DNA of 64,000 nucleotides from Takakia lepidozioides (taxonomy: Eukaryota > Streptophyta > Takakiopsida > Takakiales > Takakiaceae). Position 1 is the stretch's first letter, and each line of letters begins with the position of its first letter. The stretch is from positions 47,411,053 to 47,475,052 of the forward strand of contig CM060732.1 of the NCBI GenBank assembly GCA_030704615.1. The letters run 5' to 3'. Below are positions 32,021 to 42,123 of the stretch, in pieces. The translations under genes were made by a program, and so were the position numbers. The notes under the pieces were generated by a model that did no database searches, had not been told where the DNA came from, and saw only the letters and a list, made by a program, of their open reading frames with translations.

Positions 32021-35000
32021 TGTCGGGAAGCAGGGGGTGCAAGAGTTTGCCAATTCGCTCAGTGCCGACCTCTTGCACAAATCGAAGGCAAAGGTAGACA
32101 GAACCTGGTATAGGCTGAGCATGGACGCCATGGTGGACTACATATTTCGGGTAAAGCTCCTCACTGTTTTGTTGAGCTAATCTGTCTCTCCTCCCCCAAT
32201 AGAAGAAAAAGTGTTGAGCAGGATCTCTAATCTTATGTGCGCATTCTTCACAGACGAAAATTCAGCAGGATTTGGCACATGCGCGGAGGTTCTACATGGA
32301 GTCAGAGGAGAAGAAACTAACCCTTCCGACACTGGAATCGTATCTCAAAGCTGCGGAGGCGAAGGCCCGCATCAAGTACAAGTCGCGGATGGTAAAGTAC
32401 GTGGCCATAGCTAATCCCGCCCTTGGTGCCGATTTTCTAGTGGAGGTGGGGAAGCACTACTCCCGCGCTCTGAAGCCCACAATGACATTGGAGAAGCTGC
32501 ATCGTCTAGCCACATCATGTGTGGATGCAACAGAAAATGTTATACATTCTTAACCAAATTGTCGTGGCAGCAATTCGTTTTTGTGGTGTTTGGCGCTTAC
32601 TAATATGCTGGGTGGTTGGAGAGACCCGGTGGCTCCAAATCTGGAATGGTTCCCAAAGTACAAGGGACATGTGGAGCTTCCCCAAACCCGACATGTGGAT
32701 GAACCGCATGACATGGTGGTTTCAGGTACTTTCCACGCTTCATTTGGGGCGTCTACTCTTGTTTCGGATGGATTTATTGTATTTTTTGAGGAAAACCGTC
32801 TGATGGAGAATCTCCACAGGTGACGACGAATGCGCGAGAGCAGCTTGACACACAAGCACATCAGTTCAAACTGGAGATTTCTGGTGAAGTTGAGAGCCTA
32901 CGCGACTATGTGACGAGGTACTTTCTGCTCTACAAAACCGACCTATTCTTTCGAGAGATACCCCATGCCCGCCGGAGCCACGAGTTCACTGACCAGCCGA
33001 ACGCGGACAAAGTGACAATGCGCCTTCTGTACAGGTACAAACGTTGTGCCTTTCTTTTTAGTCCTAACATTTCCAGGATGTAAGAGGCCCTATGTGGCGC
33101 ATGAAAATTAGTTGTGGTCCTAGGAAAAATGGCGCCGAATTTCCGAATTCGGGCCCTGGGGGATGGCTGTCCAGGAGGTGCCTGGCACTCAGTCCGGAAA
33201 TTCGGCGCCGTTTTTCTAGTTGCAGGCCCAGTCAGATCTGGGACTTACCCATTCTCGGTTCCAACCTGGGAAAAAAATGGCACCAAATTTCCAATTGAGG
33301 GCCCCGAAAATGGCTAGGTCCTTTGGGAGGCTGGCACCGAATCCGGAAATTCGGCGCCATTTTTCCAGATCAGGGCAAAGTTAGCTCTGGGACTTAGCCA
33401 TTTTCGGGCCCAACCTAGGAAAATGGCTAAGTCCCTTTAGAGGCAGGCACCGAAACAGGAAATTCGGCGCCATTTTTCCAGTTCCGGGCCCAGTGAGTTC
33501 TGGGACTTGGGCATATTCGGCCACAACCTGGGAAAATGGCGCCGGTTTTCCAATGCAAGGCCCCGAAAATGGCTAAGTCCCTACAGTGGCAGGCACCGAA
33601 ACCGGAAATTCGGCGTCATTTTTCCAGTTCCGGGCCTAGTCAGCTCTGGGACTTAGCCATTTTCGGGCCCAACCTGGGAAAATGGCGCCGAATATCCAGT
33701 GCAGGGCCCCGAAAATGGCTAAGTCCCTACAGTGGCAGGCACCGAAACCGGAAATTCGGCGCCATTTTTCCAGTTCCGGGCCCAGTCAATTCTGGGACTT
33801 AGCCATTTTCGGCCACAACCTGGGAAAATGGCGCCGGTTTTCCAATGCAGGGCCCCGAAAATGGCTAAGTCCCTACAGTGGCAGGCACCGAAACCGGAAA
33901 TTCGGCGTCATTTTTCCAGTTCCGGGCCCAGTCAGCTCTGGGACTTAGCCATTTTCGGGCCCAACCTGGGAAAATGGCGCCGAATATCCAGTGCAGGGCC
34001 CCGAAAATGGCTAAGTCCCTACAGTGGCAGGCACCGAAACCGGAAATTCGGCGCCATTTTTCCAGTTCCGGGCCCAGTCAGTTCTGGGACTTAGCCATTT
34101 TCGGGCCCAACCTGGGAAAATGGCGCCGAATATCCAGTGCAGGGCCCCAAAAATGGCTAAGTCCCTACAATGGCAGGCACTGAAACCGGAAATTCAGCGC
34201 CATTTTTCCAGTTCCGGGCCCAGTCAGTTCTGGGACTTAGGCATATTCGGCCCCAACCTGGGAAAATGGCGCCGGTTTTCCAGTGCAGGGCCCCTAGTGT
34301 GGCAGGCACCGAGACCCGAATTTCCAGTTCCGGGCCTAGTCATTTTCATTCCCTAAAATTTACCTCGTTCCCGAGACCTCATTCTGTGTGTTTCTTGAAT
34401 GCAGGTACTGCAAGTTCTCCCTTTTGGAGAAAGGACATATGTCCTTCGAGCTGCCATTCTTCCTCGCATGGAGGAATCCTGGGGCTGACTCCATGTACAC
34501 TGACGTTATCATGAAGGAGTGGCATCTGGAACATTTGCGCGACTGCCCTTGGTATGTGGACCTTCCGCCCGGCTCGCTCGACCCATCCGAGTTTCAATTG
34601 AAGCTGGATGCTGAGGCTCGACGAAACCGGGCTCCGTTGCCTCCGCTGGGTCCAAAGGAGGCGAGAGCGCTTGCCCAGTCCAGAAAAGCGGCAGAGCTTG
34701 CTCAGGCAGGTATTCAAGAGAAATTGAATGAGAAGAATAAAGGACAAAAGAAAAGGACACGGAAACAGGGGAGTACAGTAACCCCCAAAAAACAGAAAAC
34801 CACCGGGGCACCAGAGGAGGCGCAGGAGGGGCCCCAAGGGAGTGACTCCGACAACGACTTTGTGCAAGGTCCTGCGACTGCTGCTGCTGCTACCAAGTCA
34901 CCGGTCGTCCGGGTTCCCAAGTCAGTTCGGTCTGGGATCTCTGCCAAGAAGTTGGTATTTGAGGGCGAGCCTACACGGCAGTATTCGGCGGTGACGTTTC

Positions 35001-36748
35001 CGAAGAGGCCAAAGCTAGAACCCCCAACCATCATCCAATGTGTCAATGAGAGCTTCCTTGACGCTCTGGCTGCCAGGGCAAAGAAGGTGGCACACAACAA
35101 GTCTGTGGAGGAGCAGAAAGGGAAAGCCAAGAAGAGGGCTCCCAGTACAGAGCCTAAAGACACCCCTGGTTTTGAATCCATGATGGAATTCTTCACGGCT
35201 GTGAGCACGGATTGCAAGAGCACTCGGGGTGGGGTTGAGGTGGAGAGAGCCTGCGATATGATTCTCCTCGATATTCCAGATGGGGAGCTGCTGGAGGGCC
35301 TGGATGGTGTGCCCACATGGAACAGGTTTACTGAGGACTACTGGAGAGCCGGGTTTGGGCTGGCGGGGATGCTCTTGGATGATGGTGGATGTATGGTGGT
35401 CCTTGCCACAAGAGGGAAGACCACAGACAATGTTGTGGCAAGGTGGACACCGAAAAGTGTCACCCCGGTCCTCCTCAAAAAGTGGTTCTGCATCAATACG
35501 CAGGGGTTGCGAACAGAGGGCCAGAGTGTAAGTTATCAATCTATTGCATTCACTTCATATTGTGGTGTATCTGAACTAGACCCTAGAGTTGATCCCTCTT
35601 TTGTTGGATGTGCAGACATTGGTGTTTGACGCATATTGTTTTGTGAAGAGAGGGTCTACATTCAAATTCCGCAACGACGGTCGTCTTGTTGATGCCGCTG
35701 TGGACCCTGTTACCTACGATGTCCTCTACAACTATGTGCCCCACTTCAGTATGCCGAAGGACACAAAGACAGGCAAACCGTGGTGGTACAGCCGGACCCG
35801 GAGCCCTGCTTTCATCCAAACCCTCATGGAAATGTGCTCGGATGTCCAAGGGCGGATTCTTGACCTCACATGCGGCACGGGTAACCCTTCACGTGCACAG
35901 TTTGTCCCCTGGCCCGATTGCAATTGCATGCCGCATGCTACTAACCGCCTGCTTTGTCCCTCAGGTGCCTCAATGTGGGCAGGGACATTGTCCGACAGGC
36001 ATGTCTTCGCCTTCGAGCCAGATACTACCATCCACAACTCCGAACTTGCAGCGGCTGAACGTCTGCCGAAAGAGGAAGAGGCATCCTCGGAGGATGAGGA
36101 AGAATCCGACAAGGAGCAAGGGGAGGTACAAGTTGGGATCGAGGCCGAGGAGCCCCCGGTTTACGAGTGAGTGGTCGCATTGTAAGTTGCCTCCTGATTT
36201 CGTGAGGCACCTCCCTTCGCTCTCTTATTTCATTGAAAGACCCTTTTTTGCTTCTCCTGGTATTGACATTCTTAAAGTGGATTTGTTCTTACTGCAGGAT
36301 GCCAAGTACTGCAAGAGGGACGTCTACACCGCAGTTCATGGGCAGGAGGAACATGCCTTTTTTTGCCAGGGGGAATTTCATGCCTAGTCCAGAAAGGGAC
36401 TACATCCTTCCTACTTATGCTGCCCGGCTTGCTTCGGTGTCCATTAGGAGGTCTTCCGAACCTAGTCGTGTACATCAGATTTTAGACGAGGCAAGCCTCA
36501 AGAAAATGAAGATGAGGGAGGAGGCAGCAGCTATTATAGCCCGTCAGGCTCATAGATTTGTCTTGGATTCTGCTAAGGAAAGTGGGGGAGAAGAGGCAGA
36601 AGATTCCCAGGAGGTGAGGTGGACAGTCCCCCAAGGAGAGGACGGAATTTTTGAGAGGCATAGTGGAACTGATGCATCACAGAGCTCGGAGGATGGGGGG
36701 GATGAGGAGGAAGGCGGGGCAAGTTCCTCGGAGGGTGTAGGAGAGTAG
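31985..36748 (+). CDS. MULE-encoded protein with class-beta DNA-methyltransferase-like C-terminal domain
   Basis: Splice-consistent exons are: ~31,985-32,150; 32,254-~32,545; one near 32,620-32,725; 32,820-33,034; 34,405-35,527; 35,616-35,880; 35,965-36,166; 36,298-36,748. The last five join in phase (for example RLLYR/YCKF and CGTG/ASMW) and contain no stop. A basic linker (KKRTRKQG, TPKKQK) suggests nuclear entry. ACDMILLDIPDGELLEG (~35,254) followed by GFGLAGMLLDDGGCMVVLA has the shape of amino-methyltransferase motif IV and the strand after it. About 130 residues on come TRSPAFIQTLMEMCS and GRILDLTCGTG/ASMWAG then FAFEPD, like motif X plus the AdoMet motif I. Motif IV before motif I is the class-beta order. 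The catalytic DPPY is degenerate (DIPD), so activity is uncertain. The tail is acidic and Ser/Glu-rich. The start codon is unresolved. Confidence 0.7.
33115..34345. repeat. 146-bp tandem array with GGCGCC palindromes inside an intron
   Basis: From 33,536 onward the unit repeats at exactly 146 bp (33,536, 33,682, ... and 33,732, 33,878, 34,024, 34,170). Each unit holds AAAATGGCGCCGAATATCC, GGAAATTCGGCGCC followed by ATTTTTCC, CCCTACAGTGGCAGGCACCG and GGGACTTAGCCATTTTCGG. The first ~400 bp are older, less regular copies. The whole array lies between donor 33,035 and acceptor 34,404 of the plus-strand MULE gene, so it is transcribed but spliced out. Confidence 0.9.
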
Positions 36749-36943
36749 TGCCCATTCCGGCTATGACACTTAGGACACATTTGTATAGATGTGGCTTGCC
36801 ACAAAATTTGCAATAAAATGTTGCATTTCATTGCTATGACGAGTCCACTGGTGCCAAATTCCAACTTCATATGACCCTATTTCCGTGCCTCCTAACCCTA
36901 TTTCCGTGGACACACAATAGTCCGCTTATGTTTTTTTTTTTTT

Positions 36944-36966
36944 CCGCTCATGAAATAGCAACCCCC
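36944..36966. repeat. Right terminal inverted repeat of the MULE (TSD 36,967-36,974)
   Basis: CCGCTCATGAAATAGC followed by AACCCCC is the complement of the left end with one small shift. ATACTTCT follows immediately. A T-run and a second CCGCTTATG lie just inside (36,921-36,943). Confidence 0.8.
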
Positions 36967-36974
36967 ATACTTCT

Positions 36975-37080
36975 TTATCATACAACAAAGCTTATGAAAG
37001 ATTATTATCGATAAATGATCTGGTAATCTAGTGATCAACTCTGACACTTCCTTTATTCCCTCATCATTGTTTTTTGCCAT
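36975..37080 (-). pseudogene. F-box-like gene, 5' part, cut off by the MULE
   Basis: The start MAKNNDEGIKEVSELITRLP and then HLSIIIFHKLCC match the F-box of the fragment at 25.8-26.0 kb. The frame runs into the target duplication (36,967-36,974) and the MULE terminus. A further minus-strand stretch at ~37,220-37,100 (LPREISIGGYLKLKKEQ) looks like yet another degraded member, so the site is a small tandem cluster. Confidence 0.6.
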
Positions 37081-37084
37081 GCAA

Positions 37085-37790
37085 ATGATTTACTGCACTG
37101 TTGTACTCCTACCCTTAATCCAACGGAAGACTCTCTCTATCTTCGTTTCCTTAATCTGCTCCTTCTTGAGCTTTAGATATCCACCTATCGATATTTCTCT
37201 TGGTAGACCATAAACTAATTCTCACACCGAATTCTTATCTGTTTCATTTGTGTGCATTCTCACCATCTCATATAATTATGGTTCTTCAGTTCTTACACAC
37301 AGAATCACATTCTCATTCCATCACTCCATTCTTCACACATACACAAAGTGAATTGCACTTCATTTTTCTTCTTCTTCTCATTCATAAATCACAACACTGC
37401 AAGAACTCAGTACTAAATCTACCATTGCCGAATATCTCTACCTCCTACTCATCCTACTCTCCCTACTCCGGTCACGGCTCTCTGGCTCAACTGACATTTT
37501 CTGCTTTTCATGAACACATTATATATCAAAGCGCTTCAATAACTGTAATAACCGCTCAAACTCTTTCATCCATCCTTTACAATTACTCATCCATTCCTTC
37601 TATCATTCAGTCCAAGATAGACTATCGACTGTATACAAGATATCGAAGAACACTGCTCTATCGCAGCAATATCGAAGGTATCACAGGTTCTATCGATGAG
37701 AAAGATATTAAAAAGTTCTAAAAATTGTCATTGAGTAAGAAATTCCTATTATTCCACATAGCCCCACTCCTAATTGTGTAGCGTCCTCGG
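37085..37790. other. Low-complexity C/T-rich region, possible further F-box scraps
   Basis: A plus-strand frame at 37,200-37,721 is Ser/Tyr/His-rich and looks like translated simple sequence (TCATTC, CTTCTT). On the minus strand ~37,220-37,100 resembles an F-box start. No complete gene. The 3' boundary of the adjacent gypsy element should lie near 37,750 but no LTR was recognised. Confidence 0.3.
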
Positions 37791-37799
37791 AAACACTAA

Positions 37800-40615
37800 A
37801 TCTTCTGCAACTAATTCCTTGGCCGCTTTTACCACCTCCCTTCTGATTCTTGTGATCGACGATGGTCACGCTCATCACCCTCCTTCTGAAACTGCTTGAA
37901 CGCCATATAGGGGTGGTATCGCGAAGGCCCCCAATCATCATACATAGCGGAATCTGCACATTGAAGAAATCCGCTCAAGCACATCAATTATAACACCCTC
38001 ATTTCCCTAGCTGGGTGATGCAATAACTTGGCCACCATCCCAAATTCTTGTCCTCCCAACATTGGCCTGTTACCATCAACAACAACATGGTAGTAGTGAC
38101 ACCACTTAGCCAATACTCCGCAAAAGATGGCTGCCATAAAACACAAATGATCAAAATAATTCGCATGCAGCCCCTGGAACGCTTTGTACGTTGTCTCATA
38201 ATAGTCCGCAGTGCTGAACTCTCCCGGAATCAATGGCCAATTGTAAGGTAATGACGTTAGGTGCTCATTCTCATGCCATTGACCACGACGTGCACACATA
38301 CACACACCAAATCGGCCTGTAATATTTCGTGGCCATGGTCCACTGATTGGTGTCAATCGAGTGCCCATCTTCAAAATCGATTCTCCTGTTGCAGTATGGC
38401 CATAGTCCTGCCCCATCCATAACAACACTTCCCAACATGGCAACACCTTATCATCAGAATCCGCATAGACCTTCTCCGTCCTGCCCAAAAACTCTGAGTA
38501 CTCCCAATTAGTAGAAAAATGACATCATTCGAATCGCGAACCCCACCTGAGAGACTTGTGTAGCACTAGGTTGATTGATGTAGAAATCCTTCATCCACTT
38601 GGCGGTCAATAACTCCGGCCAGGTTTTTGCCTCCATCCACCTGCTTACCCTTTGCTGAATTGTCGTCTGCATCCAGACATAGGCAGATCCATGTAAACAC
38701 TCCGGTACCAATCGATACCTGCGATGAGCTCTCTCCAACATTGTATGGAACTGGGTCTTGTCCAACACTTGAGCCACCAGAGGTTGCACCATATCCAGGT
38801 ACCTTGGCAACAATTTGTCATCTAGCCTTGGAATAGCAGAGAGAAAACCACAAGTATGTACTCGATTCCAGTGCCTATCCCGGAGATGAGATTGTCGAAA
38901 CGCCTCCAGTCTATCTTCCAACTGTTTATAATACAAAAAACAGCGACTGGCAGGATCTCCAACAGTAAACAAAAACTGTTCTGGGTGGGCGACTGCCACG
39001 TCTCCCCTAACCACCATCTCCACGGCTAGATTCTCCATGCGATAGTTGCACATGTCTTCCCACTCTTCCTCCAAATCAATTGGCTCCTCTCCGCCATTGA
39101 AAAGCAATTTCAAAATAGTATTGTCATACAAGTATCCTTGACTAAGGCTTTGAGCATAGCACACCTCCTGCCATCCCTGCAAAACACTGAGTCCAACAAT
39201 TTCTGCAGGTCTTATCATCTCTCTGAACTGTTCCAACTCGGACATTTGTGCCTTCATGGTCTGTTCCATCACATTCATCTCCCTTGCTGTTCAATGCGAT
39301 AAGAAACAAATTCCTGCTGCAAGGCTACATATCGTTCCTCAGGATTGTCTATGGTTGCAGGTTGTTTCCACATTTCTGCTACTTGCTTGGTAATCTCCGC
39401 CAATTGCCTCTCCAATTCACTAATACGAGCCTCTTTTGACTTCATCTACTCTGTCTGTGTGGCAATGACTACATCCTTCTCAACAATAGCCTGCTGATGA
39501 CGAGCCTCTTTCATCTTCCACTGATCCTGGAATTTGTGGAGTTCCTTTGCATCTGCTTCCATTCTCTTCTTCGTATCATCCCACGCAAGCTGCAACTGTT
39601 GATTCCGCGATAAGGTGGCAGTATGCACAATCCTCAAATCGGCCAATTCTTTTTGCAAATCCTCGTGATCCAGGGCTTCTGCTGCTACCATTTGCAATCC
39701 CTCAACCAAATCACGGAGCTTCGTTGCAAAAGACTGACTGCTTGCATTGTTGCCTCCCAACTCTACCAATGCAACAGTGGTATTGGCAGTTACCAATGTT
39801 GAGGCCCTTTCATTCGCCCTACTCGACTCTGGTCTGTCAATAGTCTCAGTAACATTTGTATTGACAGAAGGTGGCACCTTCAATCGATGCTGCAAAATCA
39901 TAGACAAATAGGTTGCACAGAACAGAGTGTCGGTCTTACCAGCCTTCCTCTTTACTACTATCTCATCATGGATCTTTCCACACACAAATCCCGCCCAATC
40001 GATTTGCAGGCCCATGAATGTCGCTACCACTGAATTGAGTTACGATGACGCGACATAAATAGCAGTCTTTTTCAAGGCTAACCGGCTTACTGCAAATTTC
40101 ATCCACTCCATCATTTCAGGCTTTTCTGCTTTGGCAATTGCCCAACCTCCCGTTCGATTGAAAGCACTCTCCTTAAAATGGCTTGAAGGAACAAAAGATT
40201 CATCTTTAAAACCATCAACTTCAATCCCTGCTGAGGGTAATAGCAAGATCTCTGTAACAGTGCGGGCATCAACAACTATCGGCGAGCCCTTCACTATTCC
40301 ACTCTTTGAGCTAGGATCATAGGAATTGTAAAATTGCATCACTAATGACATGCTAGGCTTCGGCAGACCCTTCAAACAAAAAATCAAAAACTCCAACATC
40401 TGTGCCTGTCTCCACAACGTTTTCTGCTCTCGATCACCCAAAATCATATAAATGTCACAACTCCGTAATTTTTCTGCCATCATAGAAACTAGCGGTGGCA
40501 ATGGTTGCTGCACAACTTTCTTCACCATCTTGACGGATGGACTTGGAACACTAGTTTGCTCCCCAACACTCACTGCACTCAATACTCTTTGTCGCTCAGT
40601 ACACTCACTTCTCAC
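37800..40615 (-). pseudogene. Extra ORF downstream of gypsy integrase (env position)
   Basis: After ~175 bp of non-coding sequence a long coding region starts at 40,615 and continues, mostly in one register, to about 37,800 (~900 codons) with stops near 40,040, 39,446 (TAG), 39,280 and 38,505. The first ~190 residues (VMQFYNSYDPSSKSGIVKG, VDARTVTEILLLPSAGIEV) recall plant 'putative transposon protein'/plant mobile-type domains. The middle (39,730-39,290) is a long coiled coil. The last part has REMIRPAEIVGLSVLQGWQE and a Trp/Tyr-rich region unlike anything I know. No signal peptide or transmembrane segment typical of an envelope protein is seen. It is thus an accessory ORF of unknown role. 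Confidence 0.65.
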
Positions 40616-40789
40616 TGTGACAGACTATGCGAAATGTAAGAACACTGGCAGATGACAAGAAGGATAGCAAGAAGAATGGCAAGAAGAGCCCCACTCCTAT
40701 CTATCGCTCAGGATGACCTGACCTAACAGCTGGTAAATACGGATACAAACACCCCCTCCCACTTAACCTAAATTATGCCCTCAGAAACA

Positions 40790-42123
40790 TTAGGTCAAGT
40801 ACAACTTAAGACGATCGCCGTTTATGCGGGTCAGCAATGGGTCGCCATTGATGGTAGCCAATTGTATAGAGCCATTTGGAAAAGCTTCCACCACCCGATA
40901 GGGCCCGAGCCACCTCATCTTCAATTTACCAGGAAATTTTTGAAAACGGCTATCATAAAGAAGGACCAAATCTTGAGCTTTAAAGATCTTGGGCTTAAGG
41001 CGGCTATCATAATAATCCTTGTGCCGCAATTGTGTAACTTCAATGTTCTGTAACGCCTGTCGACGAAGTTCATCCATCTTAACTAATTGCAACAGACGAG
41101 CCGATAATGATGGAACATTGCCCAACCGTTCCTCGATAGCTATGCGGAGGGAAGGAATTTCAAGGTCGATAGGCAATATTGCCTCTTGTCCATAAACCAA
41201 CTGGAAGGGAGTAAATCCAGTAGTAACTTTAAATGCAGTCCGATAGGCCCATAATGCATAAAATAATTTAGTGTCCCAATCACTGCCAGTACCAGAAATT
41301 GTCTTTGTTAGAATACCACAGAGCAACCCATTGGTCTTCTCCGTTTGACCATTAGCCCGTGGGTGATAAAGAGTAGTCTTCCGATGCTTAACGACATATT
41401 TGGCAGTCATCTGCTCAATAATAGAATTCAAAAATGCGTACCACGGTCGCTCACAAGCTCTTGGGGACAACCAAATCGAGTGATGATATTCTCGTAAAGA
41501 AATTGTGCCACAACCTTGGCCGTATCGGTACGAGAGGCCATAGCTTCAGCCCACTTAGTGACATATTCGGTCGCAACAAGAATATATCATTTCTGACCAT
41601 TGCAAGAAGCAGGGGCGATAGGTCCAACAAAATCGATGCCCCACTTCTCAAAAGGTGCATGTGCAAGAATGGGAACCAGGGGCATAGAACTCGATCGCAC
41701 AGGCTTACCAACACGTTGGCATGCATCACAGCGACGCACATAAGCAAAAGCAACCTTAAACAGGGTAGGCCACCAATAACCTGCCAATAACACCTTCCAT
41801 CCGGTGGCATCTCCTGCAAAGTGACCGCCACAATAATCGGCATGGCACCCTTCCAGTATCGTCGGAAATTCAGCTTCCAAAATGCAACGTCGCAATACAC
41901 CATCGTTCCCAAGCTTGTACAATGTTTCCCCAATAATTGTATAAGGCGCAGTCTTCTCGACTAACCAACGCTTCTGCTTCTCAGTATAACCCTCTGGAAA
42001 TTGCTGTAACGATAGGTAATTAAAGATGAGAGCATACTCCCCTGTCATCACATCGACCACAAAAAGGGAAGCATCTGGAAGCGAATCATCTATCGGCTCT
42101 TCGCCTACTCCTTCGATAGACAA
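40790..42123 (-). pseudogene. Gypsy integrase
   Basis: The zinc-binding N-terminus has HADYCGGHFAGDATG and CDACQRVGKP (H-x4-H...C-x2-C). The core begins WGIDFVGPIAP with the first catalytic Asp. After a break at ~41,590-41,450 the second half contains LYHPRANGQTEKTNG with the catalytic Glu. The tail carries FPGKLKMRWLGPY, the GPY/F-type module. It ends with a stop at 40,790. No chromodomain follows. Confidence 0.85.

Larger units (their letters stand above)
26202..36966. mobile_element. ~10.77 kb MULE-type DNA transposon with two divergent genes and internal palindromic arrays
   Basis: The borders are given by an imperfect terminal inverted repeat (left GAGGTTAGCTATTTCATGAG; right, read inward, GGGGGTTGCTATTTCATGAG) and a perfect 8-bp target duplication ATACTTCT on both sides. 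This fits the 8-11 bp duplications of Mutator-like elements. Inside are a minus-strand DDE transposase with a C-terminal SWIM zinc finger and a plus-strand gene with a methyltransferase-like C-terminus. Three arrays of GGCGCC palindromes lie on the transposase 3' side, in the divergent promoter region and in an intron. It is inserted in an F-box-like gene. A relic of the same family lies at 0.5-3.4 kb. Confidence 0.85.

Noticed and set aside
33536-34514. Serial ~90-120-codon plus-strand ORFs at 146-bp spacing
   Set aside because: They are the 146-bp repeat read three times out of phase, and lie inside an intron of the MULE gene.
34714-35539. Minus-strand ORFs of 174-200 codons
   Set aside because: Antisense of the long methyltransferase-like exon, whose splice sites and phases agree on the plus strand.
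37200-37721. 173-codon plus-strand ORF
   Set aside because: Residue composition (Ser, His, Tyr, Thr) reflects C/T-rich simple sequence; no domain or splice context.
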